From Bacteroidales bacterium (lineage in GTDB: Bacteria; Bacteroidota; Bacteroidia; Bacteroidales; UBA12077): 64,000 nucleotides of DNA. Under the pieces are notes generated by a model. That model did not search any database. It was not told where the DNA came from and saw only the letters and a list, made by a program, of their open reading frames with translations. Location of the stretch: the NCBI GenBank assembly GCA_013138975.1, contig WTBR01000212.1:1-64000 (forward strand), in the 5' to 3' direction. Below are positions 9,637 to 17,087 of this stretch, one piece after another (the stretch's first letter is position 1; the number at the start of each line of letters is the position of its first letter). The translations under genes and the position numbers were made by a program.

Positions 9637-12600
9637 CTAAAATTTAAAGTTTAAGCTAATTCCGAAACTCCTACGCGAAGGATAAGAATACAATTCATAT
9701 CCTTGTCCGTTGCCATTGGTATGAAAGGATTCAGGATCTACGTTCGGAACTTTACTGTAAATTAGCCATAGGTTTCGACCTATAACAGAAACAGAAGCAA
9801 GCTTCATTTTCATATTCTTACATAGTTTTTCAGGAAGATTATATGAAAATGTTAATTCACGAAGTTTAATAAAACTTGCATCGTAAATAAAAGGTTCGTG
9901 AATTTCTTTAGTCCAATCGGCAAATTGATGCCAGTAGTCGAATGGATTAACATATGTTGTATTATTCTGACCACTTACATCTGCTCCATTAATTATCGTG
10001 CCATTCGGGTAAACTCCATCAGCTAAATAACCTCCTGTTGCATCCCAATTTTCAGAACTAATTCCTGCGGCTTCTCTTGCTGCTTCGGAAGCGTACCATT
10101 CTTCTCTTCCTTCTAATGTAGGAACAAAATTTCCGGAATAACCATTTCCATACATATTCGTTCCTGAAAACATCTCCCCTCCAATTTTTGCATCAAGCAA
10201 AAAGCTTAGAGACAAATTTTTATACCTGAAACTGTTACTAATAGAAAAAGAAAAATCGGGATTAATATTTCCAAGAACAACGGGATCAACAGTTCTTTCA
10301 TAAAGGCCATTTTCATTTACCAAATTATTCCCATTAGCATCTTTCATTATACCATAACCAACTATATCGCCGTAAGCATGACCGGGACGTGCTTCAATAC
10401 TTAGTCCCCAATGTTCAAGCAATGGGTAATTATCAATTCCTTCGGTAAGTTCTTTTACCATAGAATTGTTCTTTGTGTAATTAAGAATAAGGTTCCACGA
10501 AAAATTATTTTTTGCTATTGGTTTTGCCTTTAATTGAACTTCTACACCTGAGTTTTGAATATCACCAGCATTAATAATTGCATGTGTAGATCCTGAACCT
10601 GATGATACCGGAGCCCTTATGATTTGATTATATGAATTTGTATGGTAATAGGTAAAATCAAGGGCTATGCGATTATTAAAAAAACGTAAATCTGTCCCTA
10701 TTTCTTTTGAAACAAGTTTTTCAGGTTTTAGTTTTCCATTAGCAATAGCTTTTTCTATATATGCATAATCTCCATAAATATTCCTATCAGGATAATAGCT
10801 TGTTAACAAATTATATGGATCGGTATCGTTTCCAACTTTAGAATATGAAATGCGCAATTTCCCGAATGGAAGTATTTTTTTTCTTTTCACATTATTATCT
10901 AACAATTCTGTGAATATGAAACTCAAATTATAAGAATCATAAAAATAACTATTTAGGTTGTTGGGTAAAGTCGACGACCAATCATTTCGCCCGGTAAGAT
11001 CCAGAAATAAAAATTCTTTATAATTAAACTGTAAAAGATAATATAAAGAATTAATTGCTTTTTCTTCGGGCAGCAAATCATAAATCTGAGGAATCCCTGC
11101 ACTATTTTCTATCGTATATATGTAGGGCTCAGTTAAACCATTTTCTGTAAAAGCCTCGTATCTGGTATCTTTTTTATAAAAAGCATTTCCTCCTAAATTT
11201 CCTGTAAAAGACAGGCTCTGATTTATTTCGTTTGAATAGGTCAGTAAAAAATCGGTATTACTTTGAAATCTCTCAATATCTTTTGTGTAAAAACTTCCAT
11301 TGGTATGTAACATACCATTGTAAGCCCCTATTTCCTCAAAATGAATATCGGAATAATCGAGTGCTGTTCTAAATATAAAACTCAAGTTGTCGCTAAAAGA
11401 ATATTTAACTGAAGCATTTCCAAAGCTTCTCTTCTTTTGATCAAAACTTAACTCATACAATTCGTTCCAATAAGGATTTGTCATCCAGTTCCACGTTGAA
11501 TACCAGGTCTGCTCATTACCTTCAGTATCCATAGTATTATTTTCTAAGGATTCGGAACTTATATGACGAGGCATCATTATATAATTTCGGGCCACATTAT
11601 TATGATTATCAGATAATGCAGGACGATTATCGGCACGTTGATCGATATATGAAATGTAGGTTTGAAATTCAAGATTTTTGATTGGCTTAATATTGGCATT
11701 TAAACTTACATTGGATCGACGTGTTTCAGAAGCCGGAATAATATCCGAATTTCTCATATCGGAAAAAGATAATCGATAGGATTGATTTTTAAATCCACCA
11801 TCAATTGAAATAGAATTATTCAGCGTATATCCGTTTCTGAAGTAATCTTTATAATTATTTGACTGAGGTAGAAACAATTTCTCTGTACCATCCCAATCAA
11901 CTATTTGCTGGCCTTCCATTTTTGGGCCCCAACTGCTGTAATGACTAGCTTGATCGGAATAATATTGTGGAATACCGTCGGAATTTGCATCCCAAACTCC
12001 TTCAAATTTACCATTTCTACCGGCTCCATAGGTATTTTGAAAATCTTTCTGAATATCTGCTACATCTAAGGTAGCCGAACTATTAAAACTTACATTAATT
12101 CCTTTTTTACTTCCTTTTTTGGTAGTAATTAATATAACACCATTTGAAGCTTTTGAACCGTACAAAGCAGATGCACTGGCGCCTTTCAAAACAGATATTG
12201 TTTCAACATCGTCTGAATTAATGTCGGAAATACCATTTCCATAGTCTTTTCCACCCCATTCATCTTCTGAATTACTTTCTGTTGAGTTATCAATGGGTAC
12301 ACCATCGATAACCACAAGTGCCTGATTATTATTAAGTGAATTATTTCCCCGCAAAACGATGCGGCTTGATGAAGCAGCTCCTCCATTTGTTGCCGAAATT
12401 GATAAACCTGCAACTCGTCCTGATAGTGAATTAACAAGGCTTATTTCTTTGGCTTTCTGAATACTTGATCCATCAATTTCCTCAAAGGAATATCCAAGGG
12501 TTTTTTTATCACGCTTGATACCTAGTGCAGTTACAACAACTTCTTCGAGTTTGGTTGTTTCTTCAATAAGATTAATATTTATAATATTGCGACTATTTAT

Positions 12601-12855
12601 TGCAACATATTGATGTTTATATCCAACAAATGAGAATACTAAGGTATCGCTACTTGCCGGGACTTGTAATGAATACTTTCCAAAAGCATCGGTTGCGGTT
12701 CCAATACTCGTTCCTTTAACCACAATACTTACTCCGGGTAATTCAAATTGATCGCTATCTGATGTAACCACCCCTGTAATTGTTTGGCCTTGAGAATAAA
12801 GTATTCCAAAAACAAAAAAGAATAATATTGATTTTATGATTTTAATATATTGCAT
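9637..12855 (-). CDS. SusC/RagA-like TonB-linked outer membrane transporter
   Basis: A 1072-aa protein with a signal peptide, an N-terminal carboxypeptidase-like beta domain (ITGVVTSDSDQFELPGVSIVVKGT), the SusC signature region before the plug (EEVVVTALGIKRDKKTLGYS), a TonB plug (about 120-230, with LRGNNSLNNNQALVVIDGVPI) and a long beta-barrel ending in an aromatic residue (SLNFKF). It imports oligosaccharides through the outer membrane using TonB energy, as a pair with the downstream SusD. The PD-(D/E)XK gene ends only 8 bases upstream of the start, so the two are probably co-transcribed. The length is normal for the family. Confidence 0.95.
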   Translation of the reverse strand: MQYIKIIKSILFFFVFGILYSQGQTITGVVTSDSDQFELPGVSIVVKGTSIGTATDAFGKYSLQVPASSDTLVFSFVGYKHQYVAINSRNIININLIEETTKLEEVVVTALGIKRDKKTLGYSFEEIDGSSIQKAKEISLVNSLSGRVAGLSISATNGGAASSSRIVLRGNNSLNNNQALVVIDGVPIDNSTESNSEDEWGGKDYGNGISDINSDDVETISVLKGASASALYGSKASNGVILITTKKGSKKGINVSFNSSATLDVADIQKDFQNTYGAGRNGKFEGVWDANSDGIPQYYSDQASHYSSWGPKMEGQQIVDWDGTEKLFLPQSNNYKDYFRNGYTLNNSISIDGGFKNQSYRLSFSDMRNSDIIPASETRRSNVSLNANIKPIKNLEFQTYISYIDQRADNRPALSDNHNNVARNYIMMPRHISSESLENNTMDTEGNEQTWYSTWNWMTNPYWNELYELSFDQKKRSFGNASVKYSFSDNLSFIFRTALDYSDIHFEEIGAYNGMLHTNGSFYTKDIERFQSNTDFLLTYSNEINQSLSFTGNLGGNAFYKKDTRYEAFTENGLTEPYIYTIENSAGIPQIYDLLPEEKAINSLYYLLQFNYKEFLFLDLTGRNDWSSTLPNNLNSYFYDSYNLSFIFTELLDNNVKRKKILPFGKLRISYSKVGNDTDPYNLLTSYYPDRNIYGDYAYIEKAIANGKLKPEKLVSKEIGTDLRFFNNRIALDFTYYHTNSYNQIIRAPVSSGSGSTHAIINAGDIQNSGVEVQLKAKPIAKNNFSWNLILNYTKNNSMVKELTEGIDNYPLLEHWGLSIEARPGHAYGDIVGYGIMKDANGNNLVNENGLYERTVDPVVLGNINPDFSFSISNSFRYKNLSLSFLLDAKIGGEMFSGTNMYGNGYSGNFVPTLEGREEWYASEAAREAAGISSENWDATGGYLADGVYPNGTIINGADVSGQNNTTYVNPFDYWHQFADWTKEIHEPFIYDASFIKLRELTFSYNLPEKLCKNMKMKLASVSVIGRNLWLIYSKVPNVDPESFHTNGNGQGYELYSYPSRRSFGISLNFKF

Positions 12856-12863
12856 TATTAATT

Positions 12864-14036
12864 TTAAATTTTTTGATTATCAATAAGTTTTATCACTTTC
12901 TGACAAAGCATTTCATATTCTGTAAAAATAGTTGATAATTCAGATCTTCTAAATCCATACCACCTGGGAGATGTACCAAACTTATCAGACTTAAAATTGT
13001 CCTGCACAAAACTTTCAATTTTACTATCTTTCTCTTCAATAGTACAACCTCGAACTGTTATTCCATAATAAGGTTTTGTGAAATAATCATCCATTCCAAT
13101 TGAACAAGAAAATTCTTGATTATTGTATTTTAATTTGATTCCTAAATAAAAATATTTGTCATTTTTTAATACTTCAATATTTGTTACTATTTCTTTTTTA
13201 TTAAATTTTTGGTGAATATTAGATTTCCAATCAAAGAATGCTTTTTTTATTTGAGAAGCACAATATTCGTTTAAACATGATGATACTTCCTGGACTTCCT
13301 CAATTGTATCGTAAACTTTTGAAAGTTTTTCATACTCATTCAATTCATCAATATTTAATTTTTCAAGTAATTGCTTTGTTAACTCTTCTTTCATTTTATA
13401 ATCTATTGTTCGTTGATTTAATAATCCATTAAGATGGTCTATGTATTGTTGTATTGAACTAATCAATAATTCATCTTTAACTCTACAAATTGGTAAAATT
13501 TGCTCCTTTAATAGTGGCAAGATGTCATCTTTAAAGTTGATTTCTTTGTAACGACATTTACGACGATCTAATGAAAAACTATCTTCTGAAGGAGAACCAC
13601 CTTTCTTAGTTAGATAAAGGACATAAATTTCATTCTCAGAGAAGCCTTTATCAAGCATTATCTTAAGATATCTTTCTAATTGTTGCTCTTGGTCAACTGC
13701 TTCATGAATTTTATTTTCAATTATAATTACATATCTTCCTTTGTCGTCTTTTATTAGTGCGTCTATTCTATCCTTTTCAGCTGTAAAAATCGGTTCTGCA
13801 ACAATAATTTTACTAAATTCTCCACCAAGAAACTTTAAAAATAATTCTAGGAATGGATATTTCCCGTTTTCTTCGAACTGAATAAGTTTAATAAATATTC
13901 TGCTATGAGCATTTTCATTGGCTCGAAGTTCATCTATTAAATTAATGTGATAAGGAGCTTTATCTTTTTGCTTTCTAATTAATTCTTGAAAATATGATGC
14001 CAATTCAATTATTTGCGACGTTTCAGTATTGTTCAT
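12864..14036 (-). CDS. PD-(D/E)XK nuclease-superfamily protein inside the glycan operon
   Basis: The 390-aa protein begins with a helical region containing ENAHSR (E41, H44), followed by a nuclease-like core: D92 in RIDALI, then E107-N108-K109 in VIIIENKI, with conserved Q residues in the next helix (DQEQQLERYL). This order matches the PD-(D/E)XK superfamily group typified by PF14281. The rest is helical with no second known domain. No signal peptide, so it should be cytoplasmic. Members of this group are common in accessory DNA and some belong to defence loci, but none that I know of has a role in sugar metabolism. It lies between the ROK kinase (30 bp gap) and SusC (8 bp gap) on the same strand. 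Confidence 0.8.
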   Translation of the reverse strand: MNNTETSQIIELASYFQELIRKQKDKAPYHINLIDELRANENAHSRIFIKLIQFEENGKYPFLELFLKFLGGEFSKIIVAEPIFTAEKDRIDALIKDDKGRYVIIIENKIHEAVDQEQQLERYLKIMLDKGFSENEIYVLYLTKKGGSPSEDSFSLDRRKCRYKEINFKDDILPLLKEQILPICRVKDELLISSIQQYIDHLNGLLNQRTIDYKMKEELTKQLLEKLNIDELNEYEKLSKVYDTIEEVQEVSSCLNEYCASQIKKAFFDWKSNIHQKFNKKEIVTNIEVLKNDKYFYLGIKLKYNNQEFSCSIGMDDYFTKPYYGITVRGCTIEEKDSKIESFVQDNFKSDKFGTSPRWYGFRRSELSTIFTEYEMLCQKVIKLIDNQKI

Positions 14037-14065
14037 TTGTATAGTCTCTGTTTTTAATAATTAAA

Positions 14066-15205
14066 TTAACTCACTTTATTATCTATTTGTGTGGATACAT
14101 TGGCTCTATCAAGTTGATTTAAAGCAAAAGCATATGCACCAAGCGATGTTGCCTGACTTGTACCTAATTTTGAAAAGGCAATTCCTGTCCTTTTTAATGA
14201 ATCGTAATGTATAATCTTGTTTGTTTCGGGAACAATTATTTTTTCTGTTTTACCAACAATAAAATCATTGAGTTCCGATTCATTATCCAATTCGAATACT
14301 TTCTGCGTAGTTCGCGGATAGGAATCCTCAGAATAATTTTTATACTGACTTCTAAGCTCATTTAATGTATATGGTAAAAATAACTCTCGTGCGCCTGACA
14401 AACCTCCTCCAATTACTACAATACCATCAAATACAGCAATTAAATTTGCAATTAGATCTCCCAGAGCCATTCCCATTTGTTTAAAAGACTCCAGTGCAGC
14501 TTCTTTATTTCCCTCCTTTTTCTCTATTCCTATCTGGTATATATCATAAGGAGTAAGTGTTGTATCACAATTACTATTTGATATTTCTGAATAAACTCGT
14601 TGTATAGCTCTAATGCTTATGCTTTCTTCAACATTCATAGTTGGATTATATCGATTACTCATAATCCATATTTCACCTCCATTAGAATTATCGCCAATAA
14701 TTAATTCATTATTACATACTAATCCGCCTCCCAGACCTGTTCCCAAGGTAATACCAATTAAATTATTGTATCTCTTAGTTGATCCACCATCTTTAAGTTT
14801 CCTGTTTACAAAAGGAAGAATACCGGCAAGAGCTTCGCCATAGGTAAACAAATCCCCATCGTTATTAATAAATACCGGGATTTTAAATTTTTCTTCCAGG
14901 ATATGTTTTAAGGGAACTCCTCCTTTAAATCCAGGTAAATTCATTAAATCGCCAATTATTCCATTTGGATAATCGGCGGGCCCCGGAAAAGCAAAACTAA
15001 TGGCATCGGGTTTAGTCCCTATAGAATTATTAATGAGAGTAAATCCTTTAATAATAGTATTTAAACACAAATCTAATGAGTCTGCATTTGAAGGCAATGT
15101 AAGAGGTGACACAAATTGTTTTCCCTTAGATACGGCTGAGAACACAAAATTTGTCCCCCCTGCATCCAAGGTCATTACAATTCTATTATCATCAATATTA
15201 ATCAT
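14066..15205 (-). CDS. ROK-family sugar kinase
   Basis: The 379-aa protein has the ATPase/hexokinase fold motifs of ROK proteins: LDAGGTN (phosphate 1, residues 13-19), a NNDGDL catalytic segment, and LGTGLGGGL (phosphate 2). It likely phosphorylates a hexose or amino sugar in the cytoplasm; glucose, mannose or GlcNAc are candidates. The zinc-binding cysteine cluster (CxCGxxGC) of many ROK kinases is absent; instead the region after GGEIW reads IMSNRYNPTMN. There is no N-terminal HTH, so it is a kinase and not a repressor. It starts 13 bases past the stop of the sugar transporter, which supports a transport-then-phosphorylate role. Confidence 0.85.
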   Translation of the reverse strand: MINIDDNRIVMTLDAGGTNFVFSAVSKGKQFVSPLTLPSNADSLDLCLNTIIKGFTLINNSIGTKPDAISFAFPGPADYPNGIIGDLMNLPGFKGGVPLKHILEEKFKIPVFINNDGDLFTYGEALAGILPFVNRKLKDGGSTKRYNNLIGITLGTGLGGGLVCNNELIIGDNSNGGEIWIMSNRYNPTMNVEESISIRAIQRVYSEISNSNCDTTLTPYDIYQIGIEKKEGNKEAALESFKQMGMALGDLIANLIAVFDGIVVIGGGLSGARELFLPYTLNELRSQYKNYSEDSYPRTTQKVFELDNESELNDFIVGKTEKIIVPETNKIIHYDSLKRTGIAFSKLGTSQATSLGAYAFALNQLDRANVSTQIDNKVS

Positions 15206-15218
15206 GCTAATTAATTAT

Positions 15219-16682
15219 TTATGATTTTGTATCTATATCTAATTTTGGTTTGTAACCTTTCCAACCATAATAGGCTAAATAAATGTAGCAAAACACCGGT
15301 ACAAAGAATGAATAATGATAGCCATCCAGCATATCAGCTACTGCTCCTTGAATCAATGGAATTAATGCTCCTCCCAAAATCATCATTACTAAAAGTGACG
15401 ATCCTTGTGCTGTATCCTTGCCTAAATCTTTAATTGCAAGTGTAAAAATGTTTGACCACATTATTGAGTTGAACAAACCAATGGATAAGATTGACCATAA
15501 AGCTGTGCTGCCTGATGTAAACATGGTATTTAGTAATAATCCGACTACAACTAAAGCAAATATCATTAAGGTACGTCCTGGTAAGGAATTCCCAAATTTA
15601 AATGCAACAAGATTTAACAGCATGAAAAGTAGAAATGGTGTAATATTGGAAAATTTAAAGGTAAATCCGCTTTCGATAAATACCGCCAAATAAATTATTC
15701 CAAAACTTAAAATTGAAGTAATAACCATGTACAATATTTTTTTCGAACCCCCTTTATCACTAAGAGAGATTGCACCCAAAAATCGACCGATCATTGCTCC
15801 ACCCCAATAAAATGCTAAATATGATTTTGCAGTCATTTCGGAGAAACCATTAAGTTCGTTCATGAAATTCATTAATACGCTCCCAATGCTAACTTCACCG
15901 CCTACATACATAAATATGGCGATCATACCTAATACCAAATGACGGTGTTTTAAAGCGCCCATACCTTTATCGACACTTGCTGTATTTGTGAATTGTGGGA
16001 GTTTTGTAAATTTTATTACTACTGCCAATAAAAGAAAAAATCCTGCAAAAATTAAATAAGGAATTTGAACTCCCAGTTTTGAAATGCTTGTGCCATCTTC
16101 GGTAAGTATTGGGTCACCCATTTGATTTAACAATGGACTACCTATGCGGGCGAAAAAATGAAAAAGCAGAAATCCTCCAATTATTGGAGCAATGGTAGTA
16201 CCAAATGAATTAAATGCCTGAGCCAGATTTAATCGACTTGATGCTGTTTTTTCTGAACCCAATATTGCAACATAAGGATTTGCAGCAATTTGCAGTAATG
16301 TGAATCCGAGTCCTAATATAAAAAGTGCGGTTAAAAATAATCCGTAAATTTTAATCTCTGCCGCCGGAAAAAACAATGCGCAAGCAAAAGCCGAAATTAA
16401 TAAGCCTGCGATAATTCCTTTTTTGTATCCTATTTTGGAAATTGGATCGCCTTTACTTGCTGATACAATAAAATAAATAAGCGAACCTATAAAATAAGCA
16501 CCAAAAAATGCAAATTGAACCAACATAGATTCGAATCTACCCAATTCAAAGGTTTTTCTTAGAAATGGAATTAAAATATCATTCATGCAAGTAATAAATC
16601 CCCACATAAAAAATAGTGTAGTAAGCACTACTAATGGTCCTGTGTATTTCTTTTTTTGATCGAATTCTTCAGTTTTAGACAT
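15219..16682 (-). CDS. FucP-type sugar MFS transporter
   Basis: An inner-membrane permease of 487 aa with about 12 membrane segments. The start TGPLVVLTTLFFMWGFITCMND and the later LQIAANPYVAILG motif are characteristic of the FucP/GlcP-like sugar:proton symporter group in Bacteroidota. It would bring the monosaccharide released in the periplasm by GH92 (mannose) or GH97 (glucose) into the cytoplasm. The ROK kinase follows immediately. The upstream GH92 gene is separated by about 400 bp containing the repeat at 16914-17087 and an inverted repeat at 16745-16831, so this gene may have its own promoter. Confidence 0.88.
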   Translation of the reverse strand: MSKTEEFDQKKKYTGPLVVLTTLFFMWGFITCMNDILIPFLRKTFELGRFESMLVQFAFFGAYFIGSLIYFIVSASKGDPISKIGYKKGIIAGLLISAFACALFFPAAEIKIYGLFLTALFILGLGFTLLQIAANPYVAILGSEKTASSRLNLAQAFNSFGTTIAPIIGGFLLFHFFARIGSPLLNQMGDPILTEDGTSISKLGVQIPYLIFAGFFLLLAVVIKFTKLPQFTNTASVDKGMGALKHRHLVLGMIAIFMYVGGEVSIGSVLMNFMNELNGFSEMTAKSYLAFYWGGAMIGRFLGAISLSDKGGSKKILYMVITSILSFGIIYLAVFIESGFTFKFSNITPFLLFMLLNLVAFKFGNSLPGRTLMIFALVVVGLLLNTMFTSGSTALWSILSIGLFNSIMWSNIFTLAIKDLGKDTAQGSSLLVMMILGGALIPLIQGAVADMLDGYHYSFFVPVFCYIYLAYYGWKGYKPKLDIDTKS

Positions 16683-16744
16683 TTTAATAGTTTAGCGTTT
16701 TTATTATAATAGTTCGTTACATTTTTGTATTTGCATCAAAATAA

Positions 16745-16831
16745 GAACTTTGGCAAAGCTAGTTTTATTTAGCCATACGACTAATTATCAACAGCTTGAC
16801 AGCTTATAAAATACAACTTTGCCAAAGGTTC
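16745..16831. repeat. Inverted repeat upstream of the sugar transporter gene
   Basis: GAACTTTGGCAAAG at 16745-16758 is mirrored by CTTTGCCAAAGGTTC at 16817-16831, about 58 bases apart. Each arm also contains a small internal palindrome (CTTTGGCAAAG). It lies 60-150 bp upstream of the transporter start. It may be an interspersed repeat or a regulatory site; the sequence alone does not decide. Confidence 0.5.
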
Positions 16832-16913
16832 ATACAGTTTTGCATTATTATCTTAATTTCATTTTCATTTCTATTTTTCAATTACTGCTTGCAAGAAAAC
16901 TGCCTTTTTCTCT

Positions 16914-17087
16914 AGTCTTTGTAAGAAAGCGTCAAAGACAAGGCTTTCGATGTGTTGGAAATCAAGGAGCTTACTTTTGTAAGTGACTGTTTTCAACACG
17001 AGAATAACGCAGAACCTTGCGAAGCTCACGAACACAAATTTAAAAATATTAAACTTGTGAGTAATTTGGCGTTTTCTTACAAAGACT
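16914..17087. repeat. Intergenic element with terminal inverted repeats, copy 2
   Basis: Starts AGTCTTTGTAAGAAAGCG and ends with its inverted copy (CGTTTTCTTACAAAGACT). The first 115 bases match the reverse complement of 160-284 closely. A further internal stretch of about 50 bases (GAACCTTGCGAAGCTCACG and following) replaces the short junction of copy 1. One frame is open through most of the element (FDVLEIKELTFVSDCFQHE), and the same peptide is readable in copy 1 as FEVLKIKEFTFVSDCFQHE. The TAG stop of the GH92 gene is formed at its end (17086-17088). Confidence 0.75.
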
